From Oscillospiraceae bacterium (GTDB taxonomy: Bacteria; Bacillota; Clostridia; Saccharofermentanales; Saccharofermentanaceae): a DNA stretch of 64,000 nt. Under the pieces are notes generated by a model. The model saw nothing but the letters and a program-made list of their open reading frames with translations, searched no databases and was not told the origin of the DNA. A program made the position numbers and the translations under genes. The stretch covers positions 124,001 through 188,000 of the forward strand of contig CACWXL010000001.1 of NCBI GenBank assembly GCA_902764825.1. The letters run 5' to 3'. Below, piece after piece: positions 41,072-49,913 of this stretch; within the stretch, counting starts at the first letter, position 1, and the number at the start of each line of letters is the position of its first letter.

Positions 41072-43441
41072 ATGAATAAAGTAAGTGTTTCCGTTACAGA
41101 GCTGGCTTCCTATATCTCACGCCGCGGCAATCTCGCCGGCGGTTCTTACGGCTCTGTATCCGGCATCGAAGGCACAAGACTTCATCAGAGGGTCTTTTCT
41201 GATCTTAAGAAAGCCTACGGAGACATCGTGACCACGGAAGAATCCCTGATCTACGACTTTATATCTGATTCCGGACTTATCTTATCGGTCAACGGCAGGA
41301 TCGATGCCATGATGCTAAAGCCAGGCAAGGCGCCGATGATATTTGAGATCAAGTCTTTTAACTCAACAAGGGAGAGCTTCGATGCTCTGGTAAGGCCTGA
41401 GCATGTGACCCAGCTTAAGCTCTACGGAGCAATGTATCTTCTGACGAACTCAGACGTATTGGATATAGAACTTACCTTGAGATATGTCTCAATCACCACT
41501 CTGGACAGCTTCGAGAACACATATCACATGTCCTATGAAGATGCCGAGAAGTACTGGGAGGATATCTGCTCTGAATACTGCACTTTTGCAAAGACGCTGC
41601 TTGATTATCACAACAGTCTTATCGACTCGGCTTCACAGATCAGGTTCCCGTTTGACACCATAAGACCCGGACAGAAGGAATTCATGAAGAGGGCTCTTCT
41701 TGCCCTGAATTCCCAGGAGGCTTTCTTTGTCGAAGCGCCGACGGGAATCGGCAAGACTGTATCAGTTCTCTACCCTGCAATCAAAGGTCTTGTTAAGAAC
41801 AGATATGACCAGATCTTTTATCTGACCGCCAAGGAAGCGACAAGAGGTGTTGCAGAGGCTACTTTGAATGCCATGAGAAGGTCAGGTCTCATTATCAGGT
41901 CCATCACTCTGCGATCCAAGGAGAAAATGTGTCCGTTCGGAACAGAGTGCGACGCCAAGTTCTGCCCTCTGGCCAAGGACTACTATGGCAAACTCAAAGC
42001 TGCTTTGGAAGAATCTCTGGTATTGGATGAGATCACGCCCGAGAAGATTACAGAGATTGCACTGAAGCACAACATCTGTCCTCATGAATTCATGATAGAC
42101 ACGATGGAATACTGTACTGTCGTTATCGGTGACTATAACCATGCGTTCAGCCCCAGAGTGTCACTTATCTCCAAGGAACCCGGCAATCAGAGGGTTGCCG
42201 TTCTGGTCGATGAGGCCCACAACATGATAGACAGAGGACGCGAGATGTTTTCCGCATCTTTCTCCTTAAGCCTCATAGATGAGATGATATTTGATTTCAA
42301 GGGCCGCAATACCAAAGTGGAGACAATGCTCCATCAGTTAAGAAACTACTTTGCAAATATCGGAACATGCTTTGAGTCCTCAAGTTCATGCTTCAAGATA
42401 CTCGAAGAAGCCGATGAACGTAAGGTCTTAATGACTGAGAACTGGGAAGGAATGCGCCAGCCGCCGAGACAGCTTTATGCCAAGCTCTGGTTTACGATAA
42501 GGAACCTCTCACCGCTCCTGGATAACATGGAACAGGGGCAGGTAAGAAAGACTTCGATGAAGTTCTTCTTCGAAGCCAGATATTTCCTCACTGTTCTGGA
42601 ACACTATTTCGATAACGCATATATCACTACAGCTTCAAGAGAGAACGGCGACATCACCATTACCCTTGACTGCTTAGACTGCGCTTCAAAGCTCGATTAC
42701 ATAATCAAGGACAGGCTGTCGGTCATATTCTTCTCGGCCACATTTACCCCCTATGAATACTACAGGAACTGCCTTGTGGGACCTGACTGCGACTATTCGT
42801 CTTTCTTAAGGCTTCCTTCGCCCTTCCCGCCCGAGAATCTTGAGATCATGATAGATTCTGATATTTCGACGACTTATAAGAACCGTGCCATTACTCAGGA
42901 CGAACTGGTATCAAAGATCACGGACTGCTTAAACGGCAGGACGGGCAATCACATGATCTTCTTCCCTTCTTTCGAATACATGAACCAGATAATGCCGAGG
43001 ATCGAAGAAGAGCTAACCAAGAAGTGCCAGACAAAGCATAAGATAATCTCCCAGATATCCGAGATGACCAATACCGACAAGGAGGAATTTCTCAAGAGCT
43101 TCAACGAGCCTTACGATGGACTTCTCATCGGCGCTGCAGTCCTGGGCGGCCATTTCGGTGAAGGAATCGACCTCACAGGAGATAAGCTCACGGGAGTCGT
43201 AATCGTCGGTGTCGGCCTTCCTAAGATCACGCCTGAACGCCAGATTTTAAGCAATTACTATTCGGAAAAATTCGGTGACGGATTCGCATTTGCCTACAGA
43301 TTCCCCGGCTGGCAGAAAGTCTTGCAGGCTGTCGGAAGAGTTATACGTACAGAGACAGATACAGGCTTCGCGCTCCTCATAGATGAAAGACTCGCAAAGC
43401 CTGAATATTTAATGCTCTATCCTGATCACTGGAAGATCTGA
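41072..43441 (+). CDS. PD-(D/E)XK nuclease domain fused to an XPD/DinG-like Fe-S helicase
   Basis: This 789-residue protein has an N-terminal RecB/Cas4-like nuclease domain (about 1-150: GRIDAMM, IFEIKSFN, HVTQLKLYG give D, E-x-K and Q). The XPD-family helicase core follows. Walker A is EAPTGIGKTVSVLYP, the four Fe-S cysteines are in MCPFGTECDAKFCPL and HNICPHEF, the DEAH box is LVDEAHNMID, and motif VI is QAVGRVIRTETDTG. It probably processes 5' ends or flaps in DNA repair. The start is the ATG at 41072 rather than the TTG at 41054. The stop is 2 bases from the convergent GH10 gene. Confidence 0.88.
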   Translation: MNKVSVSVTELASYISRRGNLAGGSYGSVSGIEGTRLHQRVFSDLKKAYGDIVTTEESLIYDFISDSGLILSVNGRIDAMMLKPGKAPMIFEIKSFNSTRESFDALVRPEHVTQLKLYGAMYLLTNSDVLDIELTLRYVSITTLDSFENTYHMSYEDAEKYWEDICSEYCTFAKTLLDYHNSLIDSASQIRFPFDTIRPGQKEFMKRALLALNSQEAFFVEAPTGIGKTVSVLYPAIKGLVKNRYDQIFYLTAKEATRGVAEATLNAMRRSGLIIRSITLRSKEKMCPFGTECDAKFCPLAKDYYGKLKAALEESLVLDEITPEKITEIALKHNICPHEFMIDTMEYCTVVIGDYNHAFSPRVSLISKEPGNQRVAVLVDEAHNMIDRGREMFSASFSLSLIDEMIFDFKGRNTKVETMLHQLRNYFANIGTCFESSSSCFKILEEADERKVLMTENWEGMRQPPRQLYAKLWFTIRNLSPLLDNMEQGQVRKTSMKFFFEARYFLTVLEHYFDNAYITTASRENGDITITLDCLDCASKLDYIIKDRLSVIFFSATFTPYEYYRNCLVGPDCDYSSFLRLPSPFPPENLEIMIDSDISTTYKNRAITQDELVSKITDCLNGRTGNHMIFFPSFEYMNQIMPRIEEELTKKCQTKHKIISQISEMTNTDKEEFLKSFNEPYDGLLIGAAVLGGHFGEGIDLTGDKLTGVVIVGVGLPKITPERQILSNYYSEKFGDGFAFAYRFPGWQKVLQAVGRVIRTETDTGFALLIDERLAKPEYLMLYPDHWKI

Positions 43442-43443
43442 AC

Positions 43444-44649
43444 TTACAGGATCACTGTTGCGTTTGACGGCTCATCGCCAAGTGTGATGACGCCCTCGCA
43501 GCCGTCAATCTCATATGTGCCCTTGGTACCCTTAACGCTGACAACACCGTCGCTGTTCGTACGGATTACCTGGTCTTTTGTCCACCATTCGCCCTTAACG
43601 AGGCTCAAGAGCTTCTTATAAGCAGGCTTTTCGCGGTTATCGACAGTAACAAGGCCGCTCGGAGCATTGAGCCATGCGCCGTCAGCAAAATCCCATCCGG
43701 TGATCGCCTTGATATTGGGGTCAGCGAAAAGGATCCTGTACATCTCTTCCCATTCCTTAGCCTGTCTCTCCTCACCGGCAATCGTTGTCGGCCATTCTTT
43801 GACCTGCCAGTCGTTAAGGTCTTCGATATATTCGGGAATGAGCGTACCTGATACCAATGTGTTCTCCGTGAAGTGGATCGGAAGTCCGAATCTTGAGAAT
43901 CTCTTAAGCACGTCGTAGAGCTTTTCGGTGCCCCAGTATCCCTGATGCTGGTGAGACTGGATACCGATCGCGGAGATCTCAACGCCTGCATCGAGGCACT
44001 GCTCGATCAGTTCTTCGTACTTGGGAGATGTATTGAAATCGTTGATAAGGAACGTTCCTTCAGGATTTGCGGCTTTGGCGGCAGCGAAAACCTCTTTTAC
44101 GAGCCCGACCTGACCGTATCTCTTGCAGAGTCTCGTGACCGCATTATCGTACTTATCGAATACAGGCATGATAACAACTTCATTGATGACGTCCCAGATA
44201 TCGATAACGCCCTTAAAAGCAGTTACTTCGCGGTTGATCCTGGCAAGCTGCTTATCCATGATGACTTCATCAGGATATTCCATAAGCCAGTCTGCACATA
44301 CAGTATGCCAGCAAAGAGGATGCCCCTTTATGGTTACATTATTTGAGCGGAGGATCTTTGCAGCTTCCATGCGGCTCTCAAATTCCGGATAGCCTTCCTT
44401 GGGCTCATATCTTCCCCAATAGAAAGGCAATGTTCCGTAGTTAAGGAGTGCAAGCCACTTCTCGAGTCTTTCCGGATCGCCCTTCTTACCTTCATATTCA
44501 AGGAAATCAAATGCACCGGAACCGAAAAGGAACTGATGCGACCTCTGATTTAAAACAAGCTCCTTATCCGCCACGGGATTGCCGGCTTTATCAACTACTC
44601 TTACGATTGCCTCACCTATGCGGTGAGAAGGTGTTGTCATGATGTTCAT
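43444..44649 (-). CDS. Glycoside hydrolase family 10 protein (xylanase-like), no signal peptide
   Basis: This 401-residue retaining endo-beta-xylanase-type enzyme has an acid/base Glu in DIWDVINEVVIMP and a nucleophile Glu in PIHFTENTLVSG. GHPLCWHTVCADWL, AIGIQSHQHQGYW and ITGWDFADGAWLN are other GH10 active-site parts. A short N-terminal domain (about 1-45, VRVVDKAGNPVADKELVL) looks like a beta-sandwich. There is no signal peptide, so the protein should be cytosolic and may cleave imported xylo-oligosaccharides. The ATG at 44649 has GGAAGG 8-9 bases upstream. The -10 TATAAT is at 44685-44690. Confidence 0.88.
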   Translation of the reverse strand: MNIMTTPSHRIGEAIVRVVDKAGNPVADKELVLNQRSHQFLFGSGAFDFLEYEGKKGDPERLEKWLALLNYGTLPFYWGRYEPKEGYPEFESRMEAAKILRSNNVTIKGHPLCWHTVCADWLMEYPDEVIMDKQLARINREVTAFKGVIDIWDVINEVVIMPVFDKYDNAVTRLCKRYGQVGLVKEVFAAAKAANPEGTFLINDFNTSPKYEELIEQCLDAGVEISAIGIQSHQHQGYWGTEKLYDVLKRFSRFGLPIHFTENTLVSGTLIPEYIEDLNDWQVKEWPTTIAGEERQAKEWEEMYRILFADPNIKAITGWDFADGAWLNAPSGLVTVDNREKPAYKKLLSLVKGEWWTKDQVIRTNSDGVVSVKGTKGTYEIDGCEGVITLGDEPSNATVIL

Positions 44650-44787
44650 GGAATCTGCCTTCCTTTATCCTTGTTGATGATTTGATTATAAAGAAATTGA
44701 ACGATCCGGAATGTTAGATATCTATCTTTAATATTTTATTGATATCACGACAATGCGTAATCATATAACTTGCAAAAATCTTAACGG

Positions 44788-44796
44788 TGCTATAAT
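44788..44796 (+). promoter_or_regulatory. Extended -10 promoter of the membrane protein gene
   Basis: TGCTATAAT lies about 61 bases before the ATG at 44858, with ACTTGC at a 17-base spacing as a weak -35. Confidence 0.5.
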
Positions 44797-44857
44797 TGTT
44801 GTGGATACGGGATATCCGTTGGAACAAGGGTTTTTCTTTTTTTATGAGGGATATATC

Positions 44858-45577
44858 ATGGGCAAAAGATCTGATGATTCATCGTTGGCATCCAATATTT
44901 TAATGACTATACTGATCACGCTTGTTTTAGGCGCGATCCTGTACACCTATTTCAGCAAAGACTTCAGCGTTGCATTTATTGTTCTCGGAATATACATGTT
45001 CATCATGTTTGTTGTTTTCCTGATAGAGCGCGCGAAGAAAAAGCCCGGCAGTCCTAATCTTCTTTCAGTGATCACGGCATTATTACTCGGATGCATCCTG
45101 ACTTCTCTGGGACTCCTCCTTATCTTCTCTTATGAATTCAAAGAATGGTTCAGGAGCGGATGGCTTATACTTCTGAGCATCGTAAGTCTTGCCGCCGGGA
45201 TCATTATCATTTGTGCGAGCATCGCGAAATATCTTAAGCGCAAGAAACACTGCAATTGCACCGTTGATGCCGTATGTGTCGACATTAAGGGAACCTATGA
45301 TATCCAGAACCAGACAAAATACTATACTCCGGTCTGGGAATTCGAATTAAACGGTGAGAAAAAACGTGCCATCAACAATTTCTACCCCGCAGGCAAAGTT
45401 ACCGTCGGAACCCATGTAACACTTCATGTTGATCCCGATAACGTAAACAATCACTATCAGAACAGATTATTCGACGGAGGCTGCATCGCGCTGCTCTGCG
45501 CGGGCGGGACATTCATCGTATTAAGCTTCATCGGGATGATCGTATACTTCATCCTTAAAGCAACGGGTGTATTCTGA
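44858..45577 (+). CDS. Four-helix membrane protein, DUF3592-like
   Basis: This 239-residue protein has transmembrane helices at about 12-30, 36-53, 65-87 and 95-120, and a soluble domain (about 125-205) with the DUF3592-type pattern of a short beta sheet: YTPVWEFELNGEK, VTVGTHVTLHVDPDN. A final hydrophobic segment lies at about 212-234. I chose the ATG at 44858, which has GAGGG 8-9 bases upstream and lies after the promoter; an ATG at 44753 would place the promoter inside the gene. The stop is 3 bases from the convergent recO stop. Function unknown. Confidence 0.72.
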   Translation: MGKRSDDSSLASNILMTILITLVLGAILYTYFSKDFSVAFIVLGIYMFIMFVVFLIERAKKKPGSPNLLSVITALLLGCILTSLGLLLIFSYEFKEWFRSGWLILLSIVSLAAGIIIICASIAKYLKRKKHCNCTVDAVCVDIKGTYDIQNQTKYYTPVWEFELNGEKKRAINNFYPAGKVTVGTHVTLHVDPDNVNNHYQNRLFDGGCIALLCAGGTFIVLSFIGMIVYFILKATGVF

Positions 45578-45580
45578 TCA

Positions 45581-46309
45581 TCAGAGAGTATTCAGTATAT
45601 TCAAAGCGTCGTACTGTTTCTCGAAATGCATCGAAAGATAGTCAGTCGTAAAATCCTTTAACTCGAGCTCTGTCTTCTTATCCGCCGTCGCAGTAAAGAG
45701 CTTGTTCAGATCACAGGTCGCAAAATAATTCAAAGCCTTCACGGAAGGCTCTTCAAGCATCCTGTTAAAAGACCTGTTGTTTATGTCGCTGCCCTCGCCG
45801 CCTGAGATATTCAGAAGATACTTGTGAGTGGATCTGCCTAATGAATCATCAAGATCATAAAGGACCGTAAATCCCGCGATTGTTAATAACCGCCAGTTAA
45901 AAGCCGAATATATGAGCAGATACTTGCCCTTGTTGTTTGCGAGCATGTAGTAAGCATAAACTGCAAGTTCATAAGCTTCCTTCGAATTCTCACTCTGTAG
46001 CGTGCAGTCCATAAGGCATGAGGAAATATGTGCTGCAACGGTCATCTGCTCAAGGCTCTCCATTATTCCGGAATTGCTCTCGATGATCGAGACATCCTTA
46101 AGATAGTAATAGCCATGAGATACAGTAACGACAAAATCGCAGAGCATATAAGGCATCGATACCGCACCAAGAGAACTGCCGGGCTTTGCCACACCCTTTG
46201 CACAGATGGTGATAAGTCCCCTGTCAGAAGTAAGCACAGACAAAAGTCTGTCCTTGTCCTTATATTCATTGGAACGGATTATCAATCCCCTGCAGTTAAA
46301 AGGATCCAT
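45581..46309 (-). CDS. recO: DNA repair protein RecO
   Basis: RecO helps load RecA on SSB-coated DNA in the RecFOR pathway. The 242-residue protein opens with the OB fold FNCRGLIIRSNEYKDKDRLLSV. ICAKGVAKPGSSLGAVSM and the helical domain follow. The zinc-ribbon cysteines common in the family are not present (the expected CxxC positions read YDLDDS and GGEGSD). The ATG overlaps the preceding stop (TAATG), and the gene follows the YbeY-Era fusion, the usual era-recO order. Confidence 0.9.
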   Translation of the reverse strand: MDPFNCRGLIIRSNEYKDKDRLLSVLTSDRGLITICAKGVAKPGSSLGAVSMPYMLCDFVVTVSHGYYYLKDVSIIESNSGIMESLEQMTVAAHISSCLMDCTLQSENSKEAYELAVYAYYMLANNKGKYLLIYSAFNWRLLTIAGFTVLYDLDDSLGRSTHKYLLNISGGEGSDINNRSFNRMLEEPSVKALNYFATCDLNKLFTATADKKTELELKDFTTDYLSMHFEKQYDALNILNTL

Positions 46310-47847
46310 TATTCGTCGATATCTTTGCTGAGGCCGGTCGAACCGAGCATCGCATCGTTGTTCTGCCAGTCATTTCTGACCTTAACATAGAGATCAAGAT
46401 ATACTTTGCAGTCTAAAAGCTTCTCGATATTCCTTCTAGCAGCCGTACCGATACGCTTGATCATCTGACCGTCCTTGCCGATGATGATTGCCTTATGTGA
46501 ATCGCGGTTGCAGATGATGTCTGCTTTAATGACAGCCATCGTCCTGTCATCGCCTGACGTGATCTCGCCGTCATCATTCTTTTCCTTGAATTCATTGATG
46601 ATTACGGCTGTACCGTGAGGAATCTCCTGATCGGTATAGTGAAGGACCTGCTCGCGGATAAGCTCAGCAGCGATCACGCGCTCGGTCTGGTCCGTCATGT
46701 ATTCACTGTCATAGAGCCTGGGGCCTTCAGGAAGCATCTTTGTGATGACAGATAAGAGGAGCTCGACATTCTTTCCCGTCTTCGCACTGATGGGAACGAT
46801 GTCTTCGAAATCATAAAGTTCGGAATACTTCTGCGTAAGCGGCAGGAGCTTCTCCTGCCCAGCTTCATCATACTTGTTGATGGCAAGAATGACCTTCTTG
46901 TTCTCTTCACGGAGGAGATCCATGAGTTTCTTCTCAACGGCACCGGGCTCAGGGAATCTGCCGTCAGCAATGAGGACTACGCAGTCAGCACCCAAAGCAG
47001 CCTTATATGATCTGTCGACCATGAACTCTCCCATCTTGGATGTAGGCTTATGGATACCCGGAGTATCAGTAAATATGATCTGAGTATCCTCGGTGTTATA
47101 GATGGTCTTGATATTAGTTCTTGTAGTCTGGGGCTTGTGGGATACGATGGCGATCTTCATGCCGGTGATATAGTTCAAAAGTGTTGATTTGCCTACATTC
47201 GGACGTCCCAGCAAAGCGACGGTGCCGCAGTGTTTGCAAGGAGAACCTGCCGGTATCAGCCCTTCAGCTTTAACAAGATCTTTGTGGTTGTCCATCTCGA
47301 AAATATCGGCTATCTCATCATCAAAAGCAAGTCCGATATCGCGCATGAGCCTCTTCTGCCTGTCGATCATGATCTTCTCTTCTGTCGGTTCAATGTGATC
47401 GTAGCCTAAAAGATGCAGCAAAGAATGAGCGATGAGAAACATAGCTTCACGCTCAAAAGAGTGACCGTAGGATTCCGCCTGTGCTTCACAGGCAACGGGG
47501 TTAATGAGGATATCTCCGTAGCAGAGGACCTGATTACCATCTTCGTCAGTCTCAAAGTCACCGCTGTCAGGGATCTCGATGAACTCTCCCTCTCTTAATT
47601 CCAGCATTGGAAAAGAAAGACAGTCCGTCTCCTTGTCGATATCTCTTTGCTCTTTATTGATCTCACGGATCTCAGAAGGAGTGACGAAAGTAAGTGTCGC
47701 GTAAGCGTCTCTTAAAGTCCTTGTTACCTGAGGAGAACTGTAATCTCCGCTTAATACTGCCTCACTGAGCTTAACGATGAATTCATCAAGTCCGTTAAGC
47801 TTATCTTCGGGAAAACCTTCTGCGTTATTAACTATATCGATTCTCAT
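46309..47847 (-). CDS. YbeY-Era fusion: rRNA-maturation endonuclease plus ribosomal GTPase
   Basis: This 512-residue single chain has YbeY in residues about 1-170: TDCLSFPML, GDILINP, and the zinc triad HSLLHLLGYDH (three His). Era follows at about 208-505: GRPNVGKSTLLNYI (G1), KPQTTRTNI (G2), FTDTPGIHKP (G3), NKYD (G4), SAKTGKN (G5), and a C-terminal KH domain with IIGKDGQMIKRIG. A short Cys-His linker (CKHCG) joins them. Both halves act on 16S rRNA maturation, so the fusion is sensible. No internal stop or frameshift is seen. The ATG overlaps pgpH (ATGA). Confidence 0.95.
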   Translation of the reverse strand: MRIDIVNNAEGFPEDKLNGLDEFIVKLSEAVLSGDYSSPQVTRTLRDAYATLTFVTPSEIREINKEQRDIDKETDCLSFPMLELREGEFIEIPDSGDFETDEDGNQVLCYGDILINPVACEAQAESYGHSFEREAMFLIAHSLLHLLGYDHIEPTEEKIMIDRQKRLMRDIGLAFDDEIADIFEMDNHKDLVKAEGLIPAGSPCKHCGTVALLGRPNVGKSTLLNYITGMKIAIVSHKPQTTRTNIKTIYNTEDTQIIFTDTPGIHKPTSKMGEFMVDRSYKAALGADCVVLIADGRFPEPGAVEKKLMDLLREENKKVILAINKYDEAGQEKLLPLTQKYSELYDFEDIVPISAKTGKNVELLLSVITKMLPEGPRLYDSEYMTDQTERVIAAELIREQVLHYTDQEIPHGTAVIINEFKEKNDDGEITSGDDRTMAVIKADIICNRDSHKAIIIGKDGQMIKRIGTAARRNIEKLLDCKVYLDLYVKVRNDWQNNDAMLGSTGLSKDIDE

Positions 47848-49913
47848 TCAGGGTACTTGATCCTTTCGTGGAAGACACCGGCATATACCTGCTTGAAGGC
47901 GATGATGATCTTCTCGACATCATCAAATGACAGACCGGAGTTGATGAGCTGGTCCTGATCGATCTTATCCTTGATAAGGACTCTGATGAGCTGCTCAGCT
48001 CCTGAGACATCAGATGTCTTCATGGATCTTACCGCTGCTTCACAGGTATCAGCGAGCATAACGATAGCTGATTCTCTTGATGAAGGTATATGTCCTCTGT
48101 ATCTGAAGTTGTTTACATCCGGGGGTTCCAGGCCTCTTGCCTTTGCATCCTCGACAGCCTTCTTATAGAAATAAGACGGATATGTCGTTCCGTGATGCTC
48201 ATCGATGATCTTGATGATGGCATTGGGAAGTCTTTCCTTTTTCGCGAGCTTGACACCATCTTCAGGATGCTTGGTGATAATTGCGACGCTCTCCATAATG
48301 GTGAGCTTGTCGTGAGGATTCTCACCGCCGTGCTGGTTCTCTGTGAAATACTCAGGATTCTCGAGCTTGCCGATATCGTGATAGTAAGCAGCAACCTTGC
48401 AAAGGAGCGAATCGGCGCCGATAGCTTCGGCAGCGGAGTCTGCGAGGTTGGCGACCATCATCGAATGCTGGTGCGTGCCCGAAGCCTCCAGGAAAAGGCG
48501 CTTCATGAGGTGCTGGCCCGGCTGGCTTAACGCAATGAGCTTTACAGGTGAAGCGGCATTGCATACGAGCTCGAAGATCGGCGACAGACCGATAGCTGCA
48601 ACGAGCGAAGCGATCGTGCTTACAAACGTGAAGATGACGGAATTTAAGTATTCGCCTCTCGTGTTACCGATAAGGAAGTTATAAGCGACACTCGTGGCAA
48701 GAGTTGCGATCGTCGGGAAGAAGATGAGCGCCGCATTGTTGATGATCTTGTCCGTTCTGCCCGCAAAGATCGAACACAGTATGATGCCGACGAGATTGAT
48801 AAAGAACAATTCAGGATCAAATGAATACATCGGCCAGATGAACAGCAGGTTCATGACCGACAGTATGATGCCGTTCTGCGTACCTAAATAAGTGGCACAG
48901 ACAGCTGCAAAGAATATGATGATGCAAAGGAGCGTCGAGATCGTGGAAAGGTATACTGACGTGCCTATGGTAATGAGCGCCGTGGTGATCATGAGATAGA
49001 AGACCGGAGTCTCGACCTTAAGCTTCTTTCTCTCGATATTGAGATAAACAAGTATGACGCCTGATATTATCAGTACGTATATCGCGACTCTCGCGAAAAT
49101 GACGAAGTTGAACGACTGGTCTCTGATAAGCTCGAGTTCAACAAGATTGCTGTAGACATGTTCGTCGATTATCGCGCCTGCTTCAACGAGCTTGGTGCCC
49201 TTCTCGACGATGACAGGCTCATTTATGACTGCGATATAAGCATTGTTTGCAGCATCTTCCGTGGCCTTCTCATCGTATACGGTATTGGGCTCAAGGATAG
49301 TGATGAGCACTGCGAACATTGAATCAGCGAACTTGGTATACGAAGGATTGGACTCACAGAAAGTATTGATCTGTTCCGTGATCTTCGTAGGAAGCATCGC
49401 GTCATTTACATCACCGAGCATAACGAGCTCAGCTATCGCAGTAGTCTTCTCTCTGATGTATGTGAATGTCGAATTACTCATCTCGAAGAATACGACGACA
49501 CTCTCAGGTTCTATCTTCTTGCCCAAAGTCTGTTCAACATTGACAGACAGCTGGTAAGCAGATGATGAGGGCGACAGCGGAGCCTGAAGATCTGCGGACT
49601 GTGAACTCTTTCTGATCTGGTTTGCGAGGTCAAAGAATTCATCAACGTCATCGACGAATTCCTTGGACTGTTTCTCAGATCTTACGAAAATATCCTCTAC
49701 GGTATTTTTCGCGATAATGGCCCTTCTCTGCGTCTCAAAAGAATCGGCAAACGATCTTGTCGCATAGATATCCTGACCGGCGATAGATCCTACCTCATAA
49801 TCGTAGCTCACCGGAAGCGAACCGTAGAAAACAAGGAAGATAACAGTCAGTGCTGCGAGCACCAAGGAAAGGACCTGATGGAACTTTAGTTTTGTGTGTT
49901 TATTGCTGCTCAT
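47844..49913 (-). CDS. pgpH: 7TM-HD phosphohydrolase, c-di-AMP phosphodiesterase (PgpH/YqfF family)
   Basis: This 689-residue membrane protein has an N-terminal transmembrane helix (about 12-33) and a large extracellular 7TMR-HDED domain (about 40-275). A seven-helix membrane block (about 280-470) follows, then a cytosolic HD domain with the metal ligands in SGTHQHSMMVANLADSAAE (H) and YYHDIGKLENP (HD), then CHDxH-like residues and IIDEHHGTT. The family hydrolyses c-di-AMP. It overlaps phoH and the ybeY-era gene by 4 bases each, as is typical. Confidence 0.95.
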   Translation of the reverse strand: MSSNKHTKLKFHQVLSLVLAALTVIFLVFYGSLPVSYDYEVGSIAGQDIYATRSFADSFETQRRAIIAKNTVEDIFVRSEKQSKEFVDDVDEFFDLANQIRKSSQSADLQAPLSPSSSAYQLSVNVEQTLGKKIEPESVVVFFEMSNSTFTYIREKTTAIAELVMLGDVNDAMLPTKITEQINTFCESNPSYTKFADSMFAVLITILEPNTVYDEKATEDAANNAYIAVINEPVIVEKGTKLVEAGAIIDEHVYSNLVELELIRDQSFNFVIFARVAIYVLIISGVILVYLNIERKKLKVETPVFYLMITTALITIGTSVYLSTISTLLCIIIFFAAVCATYLGTQNGIILSVMNLLFIWPMYSFDPELFFINLVGIILCSIFAGRTDKIINNAALIFFPTIATLATSVAYNFLIGNTRGEYLNSVIFTFVSTIASLVAAIGLSPIFELVCNAASPVKLIALSQPGQHLMKRLFLEASGTHQHSMMVANLADSAAEAIGADSLLCKVAAYYHDIGKLENPEYFTENQHGGENPHDKLTIMESVAIITKHPEDGVKLAKKERLPNAIIKIIDEHHGTTYPSYFYKKAVEDAKARGLEPPDVNNFRYRGHIPSSRESAIVMLADTCEAAVRSMKTSDVSGAEQLIRVLIKDKIDQDQLINSGLSFDDVEKIIIAFKQVYAGVFHERIKYPE

